DNA from: Erinaceus europaeus
Lineage: Eukaryota; Chordata; Mammalia; Eulipotyphla; Erinaceidae
Length of the DNA: 64,000 nt
Assembly (NCBI RefSeq): GCF_950295315.1
Contig: NC_080175.1
Span: 84,075,566-84,139,565 of the forward strand
Reading direction: 5' to 3'
Numbering within the stretch: position 1 is the first letter of the stretch; each line of letters starts with the position of its first letter. Below the pieces are notes generated by a model. It was not told the origin of the DNA. It made no database searches and was given only the letters and a program-made list of their open reading frames with translations. A program made the position numbers and the translations under genes. This document shows, one piece after another, positions 33,156 through 43,689 of this stretch.

Positions 33156-35103
33156 CTATAGATCTCTGTTTGAAATTCATACTTTATATTATCTAGGTTA
33201 ACAAAGCCTCCCATTGTAGTTCCTGTCCTTTTAAATGTTCTTTTGTGGACAAAAATAAAACTGAACTTAATATTCCAATTTCTATTTTATTGCCATGTTT
33301 GTACTATTGTGTATTTATGTTCGTAATTGCTACCTAAATGATAAAGTGACCAAGTCATACTACCCATTATTCTCCCAAGACATCACATTAAAGAATAACA
33401 TCCGAAGGGAACAAATAGATGGTCTTTACACTAACAGAATAAAAGATCTGTATTTTGATGATGTTACATGAAGCATAACGAAAATATTTTACAGATCTTA
33501 TCATCATATAAATTATTGGCAGTTACTGTTGATTGCTTATCCAAAGTCATTCCTACATTCATTCCCTTATTTTTTGATAACAGAAACCATATTATACTCA
33601 TGCTTATTGGACCACTGAGTACATAAAGTCTAAGCTCTTCAGAAGAGATCAATTCCTCTTGACAATGACTGTTTCTGTTATAAGCCTGTGATTGAAATCT
33701 GGCAAATATAAAGTTATAAGACATCTGCTGAAGCATTTCCTTGAAAGTTTTCTGAACATTAAAATGGAAAAGAAAACAGGAAGCTTATCTAATTTTGTGC
33801 AGTTGCATGTTGCCGAGTAAAAAATAACAATAACTAGAATTTCTGTAGTTGTTTTATGACACTGAAACATAGAGTTGCTATATTAATCACTCTAAAGTCA
33901 CTCTGTTTCTATAATTCTTGTAACATGAGGCAATGAGGTTATTATAATATAGAATAAATGCTATTTTAAATTATGTTTTGGTTGTTTCTTGTTATTTATT
34001 GTGTAATGTAGTCTAGCTGCTCAATATAGCTTAGCAAATAATCATGCTAAATGATCAGAAAATATTTTGATATTGTTTATTTTGAAGAATAAATGAATTA
34101 TCACAATTTTTGGAGGTTGTATATGCCATTTTTTCATTAGCTGAAAAAAGCAACTAATCCTTGAAAGTTAAATAAATTTTTAGCATGAAATATATTGACT
34201 TGAGTTTTACTATAGGCAGATGAAATGTCAGAAGAGCAAGACTGCAAGACTGTTTTTTCCCAAGCATAGAGGCATCACACTAGTTGTTTATCATAAAGTG
34301 CTGTGGGATATTATAGAACATACATAATAAAGAATGTATGTTTTCCTCTATTTTAATTAAAACTGTAACATGCATTTTCCTACAGAATGCTGAAATATTT
34401 GGTTGACAAAGAACTTACCATGATCATCAAACACTTCTTTGAGCAAAAATGAAATGAGAAAAAATTAAATCAAGAAAACTGAGTTATACTCTCCACCATT
34501 ACTTCCAAGTATCCATATGAACTCACTTGTCCTGTAAAAATCTGTGGGTTTTGAGGGGAAGAGATGAGCTATACATTCCAGACTTGCTAATACAGCACGT
34601 TTTGACAGATTGCTGTATATAACGTGATTGAACATCAGGATGAGCATAGAAATAAAAGGCACAGGTAAAATAATGCAAACCTGAGGGAAATTAATGTTCT
34701 ATTAATGTTTTACTCTTTTTAAAAAAATAAATTGAGCTGACTTTTTGCTTTCTAGAGTTTGTTCCACTATCTTGGTATGTTTTACCTAGTCAGCAAGAAG
34801 AAAAAAAAGTTGAAAATTACTTAATATATTACATCAAGTACACATGGTATAGCAGATGGTGCAAACACATATTATTAGGAATGTTAAAACATTGTATTTC
34901 CTCTTGTTTTTATTTTCCTATTTTTTTTTTACTTCTTTACATCTCTATATAGAAAGCTTTCTGAAAAATATTTTAGCTTGTCTGAAAGTCACTTTTTCTC
35001 CTACACATAATGAAATACTACTATTCACTTCATGTAGTTCATTTTAAATACTATGCTGAAAGCATTTACATTATATTTGTCTTAATCTTAATTTAGAAAA
35101 TGT
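33156..35103. other. Nearly 2 kb without recognised repeats
   Basis: AT-rich sequence with no SINE, L1 or LTR that I recognise. Frames at 33464-33736 and 33649-33870 (both minus) overlap and show no domain. Confidence 0.45.
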
Positions 35104-35378
35104 TTTGTAGGGGGCCAGGTGGTGATGCACCCAATCGAGAGCATATTATAATGCACAAGGACCTAGCTCAAGTTTCCTGTCTCCACTTGGAGGGGGACAG
35201 TTTTACTAGCAATGAAGTGAATTGCAGGTGTTTCTCTCACTCTCTATATGCTCCCTCTCTTCTCAGTGTCTACTTTCCCATCAAGTAAAAGGAAGAAAAG
35301 AAAAGTAAAAACATATCTTCTCAGAAGAGTGGATTCAATGTGTAGTTACTGAATTCCAGTGATAAAAACTATGGGAAA
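35104..35378 (+). mobile_element. SINE-A/B composite, plus strand
   Basis: A SINE-B-like head (GGGCCAGGTGGTGATGCACC), a CT-rich part, then a SINE-A-like 3' domain (GAAGAGTGGATTCAATGTG, AGTGATAAAAACTATGGG). The tail has expanded into the adjoining GAAA repeat. Confidence 0.75.
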
Positions 35379-35446
<68 letters not shown>

Positions 35447-35475
35447 AGGAAGGAAATGAACGAAAGAAAGAAAAG
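35379..35475. repeat. (GAAA)n microsatellite on a SINE tail
   Basis: About 70 bp of near-perfect GAAA followed by interrupted units. Confidence 0.92.
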
Positions 35476-36180
35476 TGTTTTGTAAACAAAATCTTTCAGC
35501 GATAATGTTTTGTTTACAGATTAATAAATACATAGTAAAATATTATATTGGGTTATTGACATACTCAAGATGATTAAACAGTGTATCTCTTGCACATATA
35601 ACTATTTCACCAATATTACTTTGTGACTTATTCATAAATTAAGGCATCTTTGAGGGACCAGTGAGTTCTAGTATCCAGTGCCAATGGACTTAAGAAGAGT
35701 CTCAACTATATATGTTTAAAGTAATAGACTTCAGTCCTAGATATGAATCTTAAAGCATTCTGTACTTCTTCAGCCTCCTTGCTAAAATCTAGAGAGAGAA
35801 ATTACAATGCAAACTGTGGACTGAGCATCGGCTATTGCACCAAAGTGAAAGATCCTGTGTAAGAAGGTGATATTGTGGTTGAAGACAGTATGTTCTGCAG
35901 AGAACTTTCACGGGGAAATGAAGAGCTGGACACAGGACAACCACTGCACTGTAAATTACTAACCTTCCAATCAGAAAGGTTAAAAGAGTAAGTCTGAAGA
36001 ACAATTTTCCAGAAAAATTGTCCCAAGACAATGAACTATGGAATTTATTGGGGATTTATGTAGGAGTAATATAAATATGAAATTTCTAAATGGACAAAAT
36101 GAATGAAAATATCTATAACCTTGTATTAGGCAAAAGTTTACTAAATAGAACAAAAATACCAAAATCCATAAGAGAGAAGT
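35476..36180. other. Unassigned; possible L1 3' UTR at 35720-36010
   Basis: GCAGAGAACTTTCACGGGG near 35897 matches 50531-50548, which lies in an L1-like segment. The rest is unassigned. Confidence 0.35.
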
Positions 36181-36182
36181 AA

Positions 36183-36183
36183 A

Positions 36184-36215
<32 letters not shown>

Positions 36216-36241
36216 ACACACACACACACACATACACACAT
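36183..36241. repeat. (CA)n microsatellite
   Basis: About 58 bp of CA with a few TACA interruptions. Confidence 0.95.
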
Positions 36242-36510
36242 AATCAGCTCCTCATTTTTATAAATCTAAACTCTGTGGAGTGTCTCAGATTCACATCTGC
36301 CTTTCTGTGTTAAGTCTGTGTTAACTACTTTGTCTAATGTTTTTCTTTTTAGATAAAATGAGAATGTTCCCTTCTGAGTATACATATGTAAGCATCATAA
36401 AGGAAAAAATCAGTTTGGTGATTCCAGTTAAAATCAGTACTTGCTTACTCTTAATTATTATTCATTTATCTGCTCTGATTTTTCAGAGATATACTACACT
36501 TTAAGAATTG

Positions 36511-36655
36511 AAATTTCTGAGGGAGAAGGCATAGTGATTATGCAAAGACTCTCATGCCTGCAGTTCCAAATTCCCAGGTTCAGTCCCCCATACCACTATA
36601 AACAGGAGCTCAGCAGTGTTTTAGTGATCAGCACCAACACCAAGCCTCTTTAGCA
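36511..36655 (+). mobile_element. SINE-C, plus strand
   Basis: GGAGAAGGCATAGTGATTAT, GACTCTCATGCCTGCAG, the B-box-like AGGTTCAGTCCCC and AGGAGCTCAGCAGTG. Confidence 0.72.
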
Positions 36656-36824
36656 TTTCCATGGATATATATATATTCTACTACTTCCTACATGATTTCC
36701 TAAGTCTCTAATTACCGCTAAATTGTGGTATTCTTTAGAATTCTATAATTAAATTTCTTAACTTCTATTTTTTCACCATCTTTCTAAGTAATCTAACTCA
36801 CTTTCTGTGATTATGAACTGGTAC

Positions 36825-36965
36825 TAAAAGCAAAAGTTATAAAGTTTCTAGTAAGAGTCTCATCTCTTTCCAAATTTTCAGATCTGCATATACAATGCCT
36901 TTTGGACTCCTTGATTGACAGTTTCCACAGTCACTTACATTTAATGTAGTCCAAGATGAACTTCT
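36825..36965 (+). mobile_element. L2 fragment
   Basis: TTTTCAGATCTGCATATACA, CCTTTTGGACTCCTTG and ATGTAGTCCAAGATGAACTTC follow the L2 order CAGATCTATATACTC, ACTGCCTATTGGACAT, ATGTCCAAAACTGAACTCCT as I remember it. It stops where the inverted duplication begins. Confidence 0.5.
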
Positions 36966-37237
36966 AATATTGATCTCCACATTTGATCTTACTTTTGTAT
37001 TTACTTATTTTATTTCTGATAATCTAAATTCATAAACTAAGAGTTCTCTTTTCTATTTTACTTCTAATATCCAGTCACCAAATTAATGTATTACAACCTA
37101 TTTTAAATTGACCAATTCATTTTATCCCATATGAATCAAATTCTTACTACACTTGTTTAGTCAGAGACCTGTTTCCTCTAAGATTGAGGGAACACAAAAG
37201 GAATTAAAGAAATGAAAAACTCTTTTTCTGGCACATG
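36966..37237 (-). repeat. Copy 1 of an inverted duplication, about 94% similar to 42409-42600
   Basis: Read on the minus strand this matches two blocks of copy 2: 40948-41189 (minus an inserted SINE-C) and 42409-42600. The 1.2 kb between those blocks (41190-42408) is absent here. It adjoins an L2 fragment on the left and a TA run plus a rearranged SINE on the right. No A-tail or TSD is evident at its edges. Confidence 0.85.
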
Positions 37238-37257
37238 AGTATTCAAATATATATATA

Positions 37258-37510
37258 TAGCCTCCAGGGTTATTGCTGGGGCTCAGTGCCTGCACTACAA
37301 ATCCACTGCTCCTGGAGGTCATTTATTTCCGTTTCGTTGCCCTTGATACTGGTTTTATTGTAGTTATTGCCGGTTCAAGCCACTGGCTTCCCACCTGTGG
37401 AGGGGGGTGGTGTCGCTTCATAAGTGGTGAAGTCTATCTTTCTCTCTCCTCTGTCTTCCCTTCCTCTTTCAATTTCTCTGTCCTATTCAACAACAGCAGC
37501 AATAACAGAT
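37258..37510. mobile_element. Fold-back SINE-A: reversed 3' part joined to forward head
   Basis: 37258-37370 is the reversed SINE-A 3' domain and linker (CTCCAGGGTTATTGCTGGGG, TTTCGTTGCCCTTG). From about 37370 it switches to forward head and CT-rich sequence (GCCGGTTCAAGCCACTGG, TAAGTGGTGAAG, TTCAATTTCTCTGTCC). Confidence 0.78.
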
Positions 37511-37599
37511 AATCTCTAAGAAACAAATCAAAAAACAAAAAAATTAAAAGGCAATATAGGATGTATCAATATAGAATTGAGTAACATATAGAATTATGT

Positions 37600-37890
37600 C
37601 ATATTGTAGCAGATTCAAGGACTCAGAAGGCAGAGGGGGTATAGTTAGGGACTTAAGCCTCTATGGTTAATAAGATAATGGTTTGGTTAAGGGTGAGATG
37701 TACTGATAATTATCTTGACTAATGTGGAAATACAAGCTTGTGACTGCAAAAATCATTAAATTAGCAAGGGATAGAGAATGGGAAAGCTATTGGGGAGGGG
37801 ATGGGATATGGAGATTGGATGGCGGGAATTGTGTGGAGTTGTACCCCTCATCCTATGATTTTGTTGATGTCTCCTTTCTTAAATAAATAA
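37600..37890 (+). mobile_element. L1 3' end
   Basis: GGGATAGAGAATGGGAAAGC, GGGAATTGTGTGGAGTTG, TACCCCTCATCCTATG and a TTAAATAAATAATAA tail. The left part resembles 14560-14640. Confidence 0.75.
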
Positions 37891-38430
37891 TAACAAGGGG
37901 GCAACAAAAGGGAAAATAAGTAAATAAATACAAAAATTAAAAAAAATTAGCAAGGTAGCAAAATAGTTAACTTGGATAGTGTACTGCTATGAATGACTCA
38001 GTAACTGGCTCATTAGGAAGAAACGTCTGTTGTCAGTTTTCTGACATTTGCCACCACCCTAGAATCTCCCAAATAGTTTTAGTTGTCATTTAGCAGTGAT
38101 ATTTCATTGCTGATTAGTGATACCTATTCATTCAACTTTTTTAAAAAGACTTATCTTGGTTCATATATGCATTTCATTTTGTATATAAACACATGATTTT
38201 GGAAATTAAATACAGAAATTTTAGGAGGTATTTTTTTTTCTGTTGTCAGATTCCTTTTGGGGAGTAATTGCACAGACCAATGAGTTGTCTTTGAAAAAAC
38301 AAGGCATAGAAGATCTAATGAAAAAATAAAGGACATAAGCTGATAAAATAATAGTTCAAAACTCAAAAATAATAGGTCATTATCCAACTGTCAAACTATT
38401 TGCTATATTATTGCAATGATATACACTAAA
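37891..38430. other. No recognised feature
   Basis: Unassigned sequence up to the TSD of the next L1. Confidence 0.5.
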
Positions 38431-38814
38431 ATATTAATTCTATGCATTAAAAAGTTTAAGACATTCAGTCAATTCTCCCCTCATATTAATTAAATAATGA
38501 TTTATATGACTAAAAATTAATAGGAGTGTACATAAACACTATTCCCACCACCAAAAAACTGTGTCCCATCCCACACCTACCTGCCCCATGAAGCCGAACA
38601 TACACCCTCACCCATAACCCGGGGTTTTTACTTTGGTGCCCTACTCCAAATTCAGTCAAATCCTGCTTTGAGTTTCCATTTCTGTTCTTCTTTCTCAGCT
38701 TCTGTTTATGAATGGGATCATCCCATACTCATCTTTATCTTTCTGACTTAGCTCACTCAACATAATTCCTTCTAGCTTCATCCAAGATGGGTCAGAGAAA
38801 GTGAGTTCATTGTT

Positions 38815-39090
38815 TTTTTAAATATTTATTTATTTCCTTTTGTTGCCCTTGTTGTTTTATTGTTGTAGTTATTATTATTCTTGTCATTGTTGGAAAGGGC
38901 AGAGAGAAATGGAGAGAGAATGGGAAGACAGAGGGGGGAGAGAAAGACAGACACCTGTAGACCTGCTGAAGACCTGTGAAGTGATCCCCCTGCAGGTGGG
39001 GAGCCAGGAGCTCGAACTGGGATCCTTCCTTTGATCCTTGTGCTTCGTGCCACCTGTGCTTAACCTGCTACGCAACCACCTGACTTCTAG
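38815..39090 (-). mobile_element. SINE-A inserted in L1 ORF2, 10-bp TSD
   Basis: TATTTATTTATTTCC tail complement, GTTGCCCTTGTTG linker, GACAGACACCTGTAGACC and a head ending ACCACCTGACTTC. GTTCATTGTT flanks it at 38805-38814 and 39091-39100. Confidence 0.9.
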
Positions 39091-39100
39091 GTTCATTGTT

Positions 39101-39519
39101 CTTAACAGCTGCATAATATTCCATTGTGTATATATACCACAGCTTTCTCAGCCACTCATCTCCTGTTGGGCACCTGGGTTGCTTCCAGGTTTTAGCTATT
39201 ACAAATTGTGCTGCTATGAACATAGGTGTACACATATCTTTTTGGTTGCGTGTTATGGAGTCCTTGGGGTATATCCCTAGGAGAGGAATTACTAGGTCAT
39301 ACAGAAGGTCCATGTATAGCCTTGTGAGAGTTCTCCAGACTGCTCTCCACAGAGGTTGGACCAATTTACATTCCCACCAGCAGTGCAGAAGGGTTCCTTT
39401 CTCCTTACTACCTCTCCAGCATTTGTTGCTGCTATCCTTTTTGATGTATGCCATTCTTACAGGGGTGAGGTGATATCTCAATGTTGTCTTTATTTGCATT
39501 TCTCTGACAATCTAAACTA
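39101..39519 (-). pseudogene. L1 ORF2 protein, C-terminal fragment
   Basis: The minus-strand frame reads [62 protein letters not shown] and [19 protein letters not shown]. This is the cysteine-rich C-terminal region of L1 ORF2p, with its conserved HCWWEC and IYTMEYY-type motifs. The endonuclease and reverse transcriptase domains are absent because the copy is 5'-truncated. The frame runs on past 39101 only as far as the inserted SINE, which separates it from the last ORF2 codons near 38740-38800. Confidence 0.93.
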
Positions 39520-40025
39520 GTATAGCCACAGGTCCTTTGGAATATAATTAAAATATGCCTACTAGCTATCTACAGAATGGAGACCCCCCCAACTCTTCAT
39601 CTGCACTACTCCAGTCTTTAGGTTCATGATTAGTCAACAAGTTTTTGGGTTTATATGTTAACTCTCTTTTCAGCCACCAGGTTCCAGATGCCAACCAGAC
39701 TTCCCTGAACAGATGACCCCACCAAGATATCCTGGAGCTTTGCCCAGAACTCCGCCCCACTAGGGAAAGAGAGAGGCAGGCTGGGAATATGGATCAACCT
39801 GTCAACGCCCATGTTCAGTGGGGAAGCAATTACAGAAGCCAGACTTTCCACCTTCCACATCCCACAATGATCTTTGGTCCATACTTCCAGAGGGTTAAAG
39901 AATAGGAAAGCTATCAAGGGAAGGGATGGGATACAGAGTTCTGGTGGTGGGAATTGTGTGGAGTTGTACTCTTATTATCCTATGTTTTGTCAGTGTTTCC
40001 TTTTTATAAATAAATAATAAAAGCT
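39520..40025 (+). mobile_element. Forward 3' half of the twin-primed L1
   Basis: Distal 3' UTR: ATATGCCTACTAGCTATC, CCACCAGGTTCCAGATGCC, GGAAGCAATTACAGAAGCC, GGAATTGTGTGGAGTTG and a TTATAAATAAATAATAA tail. The right TSD ATATTAATTCTGTG is at 40026-40039, matching 13 of 14 bases of the left one. Confidence 0.88.
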
Positions 40026-40039
40026 ATATTAATTCTGTG

Positions 40040-40947
40040 TAAAGATCTTCCCAGTGTAGTATCAGTTTACTGAACACAATATGTAGATAGTGCATTGTAC
40101 GTATGAATAGTTTTAGAAAATCATCTATGAAATTCAACACCTTTGGAATTTTAATTTCAATGATTAATCATGTATAATCAATTAAAAGTAAATCCAAGTG
40201 ACCTAAACTTGCATATAGAGAAAGGTAATATTCAAGAAAGTCTTTTACAAATGATGACTAATGCAGAGGTCATGCTATTATGTCATGCTAGTTAAATCGT
40301 ATTAAAATGGAACCAGAAATGTTTGTCTTTCTAAGAACCAGATCTAGTCTGTAAAAATTTGATTTCCTTGCAGGTGGGTACCATAAACATGCTGAGTGTG
40401 TGCAAATGCCTCATAGTCTTCCATATGCATAGTAGGATCTTTATAGAGGGAAAATTAATGCATACTTAATGAAGGAAATAAACAGAGATGCATTAAAATG
40501 GTTCATTTTATATTAAATAGTATGTGACATACTCACCAAGTTAAAATGTGTCTTATACAGATTAACTGTATGTAAAGGATTCTTTTATATTACTTAGACA
40601 TAAAACAGAAACTCTTGATTTATGTAGTGTTTTGTGTACATTTTATAGGATGAGGTGAAATTTTAAATATGTTACCAGACTTCTTCATGCCTCCTAATCT
40701 TTCTCAGCATGTGATAGTCTACTTAGTGGAGAGTTTATCTTATAGTCTCATCTATCCATTTCTTAAAATTGCTAATGACTTCATTGCATATATGAAGGAC
40801 TTCAATTGAGTGGTTGAGAATATGATCTCCAATTCAGACTAAGTAAGTAGCATAGCTAATAACAGAGCTACTATTTTTTCCTTTGAGATGTAATTCAGAG
40901 GATTGGATTTCTGATGTATGAATTTTTATTCCTGATTCATTCTTTAT
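40040..40947. other. No recognised feature
   Basis: AT-rich unassigned sequence leading into copy 2 of the inverted duplication. Confidence 0.5.
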
Positions 40948-41189
40948 ACTCATGTGTCAGAAAAAGAGTTTTTTTTTTTTCTTCTTCTTTTTTTTTTAAC
41001 CAGAGCACTGCTCAGCTCTGGCTTATGGTGGGGCGGGGGATTGAACCTGGGACTTTGGAGTCTCAGGCATGAGAGACTCTTTGCATAGCCATTTTGCTAT
41101 CTACCCTACCTTCCGCCCAGCTTTTTTTCTTCTTTAACTCCTTTTGTGTTTCCTCAATCTTAGAGGAAACAGATCTCTGACTAAACATT
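40948..41189 (+). repeat. Copy 2 of inverted duplication, first block
   Basis: ATACTCATGTGTCAGAAAAAG (40948 on) and CTTTTGTGTTTCCTCAATC to GACTAAACA (about 41187) match the reverse complement of 37237-37155. A SINE-C at 40974-41121 splits it and is absent from copy 1. The match ends next to a GT at 41190-41191. Confidence 0.83.
40974..41121 (-). mobile_element. SINE-C inserted in the duplication
   Basis: T-rich tail complement, GCACTGCTCAGCTCTGGC, GGGGGATTGAACCTGGGAC, GAGACTCTTTGCATAGCC and TTCCGCCCAG. A good-quality copy; it postdates the duplication or was absent from the source of copy 1. Confidence 0.88.
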
Positions 41190-41234
41190 GTAACAACAGA
41201 AACATAATAACTACATCAAAATGACACTACTGCT

Positions 41235-41385
41235 ATTTATTAATTATGTCTTGATCAGTTTACTTCCTTCATATTATAAATGAAGAAGCTAAATGTCACA
41301 CTGATAACAGCTTTGGTCAAGCTGGGCTTGGTTACAACTTAACTAGGAGCAATTCCCTCTGCTTCTTTCCAGATACCAACTATTT
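41235..41385 (-). mobile_element. Possible MIR, reversed
   Basis: ATTATAAATGAAGAAGCTAA, AATGTCACACTGATAACAG and CTGGGCTTGGTTACAAC follow the order of a reversed MIR (ATGAGGAAACTGAGGC, GGTCACACAGCTAG, GCTGGGATTCGAAC) as remembered. Divergence is high. Confidence 0.42.
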
Positions 41386-41481
41386 ACCAGCATATCACTA
41401 GAGTTAACATATTTTAAAAATCAAATGAACTTATTCTCATTTTATTAAAATTCTAATAGTTCTCAATACAAATTAAATCTA

Positions 41482-41995
41482 AGGGCCCGATGGTGATGCA
41501 CCTGGTTAAGCGCATATGTCACAATGCACAAGGACTCGGGTTTGAGCCTCTGGTCCCCACCTACAGGGGGAAAGCTTTGCAAGTGGTGAAGCAGGGCTGT
41601 AGGTGTCTTTTTTTTTTTTTTAATATTTATTTTATTTATTTATTCCCTTTTGTTGCCCTTGTTTTTTTTTTATTGTTGTAGTTATTATTGTTGTTGTCGT
41701 TATTGGATAGGACAGAGAGAAATGGAGAGAGGGAGGGGAAGACAGAGAGGAGAAAGATAGACACCTGCAGACCTGCTTCACCGCCTGTGAAGCAACTCCC
41801 CTGCAGGTGGGGAGCCGGGGTTCGAACCGGGATCCTTATGCCAGTCCTTGTGCTTTGCGCCACCTGCGCTTAGCCCACTGCACTACAGCCCGACTCCCTG
41901 TAGGTGTCTTTTTGTCTCCCCACATACCCTTCCCTTTTCTCTAGATTTGTGGCTGCCTATATCCAATAAATAAATAAAACTAATAAAAGTTAAAA
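41482..41995 (+). mobile_element. SINE-B, split by a nested SINE-A
   Basis: Head GGGCCCGATGGTGATGCACC and TTTGAGCCTCTGGTCCCC at the left. After the nested element come TCTAGATTTGTGGCTGCC and ATATCCAATAAATAAATAAA as the tail. Confidence 0.85.
41610..41897 (-). mobile_element. SINE-A nested in SINE-B, 16-bp TSD
   Basis: A little-diverged copy with a clear B-box complement (GGTTCGAACCGGGATCC) and CTACAGCCCGACTCC. CTGTAGGTGTCTTTTT occurs at 41597-41612 and 41898-41913, so insertion into the CT-rich part of the older SINE is certain. Confidence 0.92.
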
Positions 41996-42004
41996 AGTCA
42001 CTAA

Positions 42005-42440
42005 TTAAATCTAAATTCTTATATTGCCCTTTGATCTGACTTTATTTTACCTTTTCAAGATCATGCCATTCTGGTTACTCTGTCTTTCCTTTAATGTGCC
42101 AAGTCTGTTCCAACTTTGAATTCTCTTTTTCCTGTTAAATATCGTAGCCTGAGATCTGTGAAATTCTGGCATTCACCTACTTTCTCAAAGGTTTATCTGT
42201 CAGAAGAATCTTTAGAAGTCAGTTCCTGCCTAGTCATTGGTTGCTAGTAGTTATCTACATTTCTGTTTTATTTTTCTTTCTAGAAGTAAACACAACTACA
42301 ATTAGACCAGTTTGTTTATTGACTGCTCTGGGAATAAGACATAGCTCTTTAAAAAACTGAGTGGTTTTATTCTACTGTGTCAAATTCACAGCGTCCCATG
42401 GCACATAGTGAATTTTATTAAGAATTTGATTCATATGGGA
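42005..42440 (+). mobile_element. L2 3' end
   Basis: TGCCCTTTGATCTGACTT, ATTCTGGTTACTCTGTC, TTCTGTTTTATTTTTCTTTC, GACCAGTTTGTTTATTGACT and CCATGGCACATAGTGAAT parallel the ordered end of L2 (GGCCCTGCATGATCTGGC, CTGTTTTATTTTCTTCATAG, TGCCTGGCACATAGTAGG) as I remember it. Its last 30 bases enter the inverted duplication. Confidence 0.66.
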
Positions 42441-42600
42441 TAAAGTGAATTGGTCAATTTAAAATAGGTTGTAATACATTAATTTGGTGACTGGATATAA
42501 GAAGTAAAATGGAAAAGAGGGCTCTTAGTCTATGAATTTAGATTATCAGAAATAAAATAAGTAAATACAAAAGTAAAAGCAAATGTGGAGATCGACATTA
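42409..42600 (+). repeat. Copy 2 of inverted duplication, second block
   Basis: TAAGAATTTGATTCATATGG through ATGTGGAGATCGACATTA matches the reverse complement of 37146-36966 with about ten differences in 180 bp. The block starts just after an AG at 42407-42408 and ends at a run of A (42600-42608). Confidence 0.88.
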
Positions 42601-42684
42601 AAAAAAAAGAACCTAAAGCAATATGAAGTTGCAGATAAGTAGCATGGATGGCTACTTCTGTAACAGTTTGGTGGGTTAATATTT

Positions 42685-42951
42685 TATTTTTATTGCCACC
42701 AAGGTTATCTATCACTGGGGCTCAGTGCCAGCATGATAATCCTGCCACATATAGTAGTCAGTATTTTTTCCTATTATTTAATATGAATGAGAAAATTTGA
42801 GAGAGGAAGAGGAGATAGAAGAAGGAACAAGAGAGAGCACCCTATTCTCTCTGTGAAGTTTCCTCCCTGCAGATGATCACTGGAACCTTGAACCCAGGTC
42901 CTTCATCATGGTAGCAAGTGCATACAGACAAGTTTCCCACTCCCTGGCCCC
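42685..42951 (-). mobile_element. SINE-A, old copy, reversed
   Basis: Reversed 3' domain (AAGGTTATCTATCACTGGGG), GA-rich part, CTGTGAAGTTTCCTCCCTGC and a head ending CCACTCCCTGGCCCC. Confidence 0.75.
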
Positions 42952-43416
42952 CTGATTAATAATTTCTCTGTCAAAATGAGTGAGCTAATAAACATGTAAT
43001 CTAATTCCTGTGATTAAATTGGAGTTTTTATAAAGGTGGCAATTAAATTATACAATAAAATTTTAGGATAGGAACTTACTGCATAGTTGGTTTCTTTCTT
43101 AATTTGCCTTACAGCTTTGTTTAGTACATTATTAATTCAGTGAAGCTATGAATACCTGTTTTACAAAGCTTTTAACTAGTTAATCAAATTTAACCTAGTG
43201 ACATAACTGTTTAATGACAAAGACAATCTTCCTAACATAGATACTGAGTTTTAATCACTTACACCTCTATTTTCAGAAAGAAAAGTAACACTTGAACATG
43301 CTGACTTCAATGTGAAATTTTCTCAGTTTCAACATTGTTTAGAAGATATCCTAATCTAGATTAATCAGTGATAATTCATGTAATATTTTCTTTTAAAATT
43401 CTTTTTTGGGGGGGGG
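42952..43416. other. No recognised feature
   Basis: AT-rich unassigned sequence. Confidence 0.5.
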
Positions 43417-43612
43417 TCTGGGGGCTGCATAGTGGCAAACCTCATGTACCATGCCAAAAGACTCTGGTTCAAGCCCACGGTCCCCACCTGCAAGAGGAAA
43501 GCTTCACAATAGGTGAAGCAAGGTTACAGGTGTCTCTCTGTCTCTCTTCCTCTCTATCCTAGGATGATGTCTCTCACTCTCTGTCTCTATTCAATTAATT
43601 ATTTAAATAAAC
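43417..43612 (+). mobile_element. SINE-B, plus strand
   Basis: GGGGGCTGCATAGTGGC, CTGGTTCAAGCCCACGGTCC (B-box), AGGTGTCTCTCTGTCTCTC and an AATTAATTATTTAAATAAAC tail. Confidence 0.82.
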
Positions 43613-43689
43613 TATTTACATTTTTTTCTTAAAATGTGATATTTTATTTGGATCTAAAGTATTCTAGAATACTAAAATGGAAATCACAA

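Larger units (their letters stand above)
38445..39519 (-). mobile_element. Inverted 5' half of a twin-primed L1
   Basis: Reversed L1 running from ORF2 (right) into the proximal 3' UTR (left; TTTACTTTGGTGCCCTACTC at about 38630, CTCCCCTCATATTAATTAAA at 38475). It faces the forward half at 39520. The left TSD ATATTAATTCTATG lies at 38431-38444. It is interrupted by the SINE-A at 38815-39090. Confidence 0.85.

Noticed and set aside
38431..40039. Reading the two L1 halves as two independent insertions
   Set aside because: The shared outer 14-bp TSD, the single tail and the complementary content of the two halves favour one twin-primed event.
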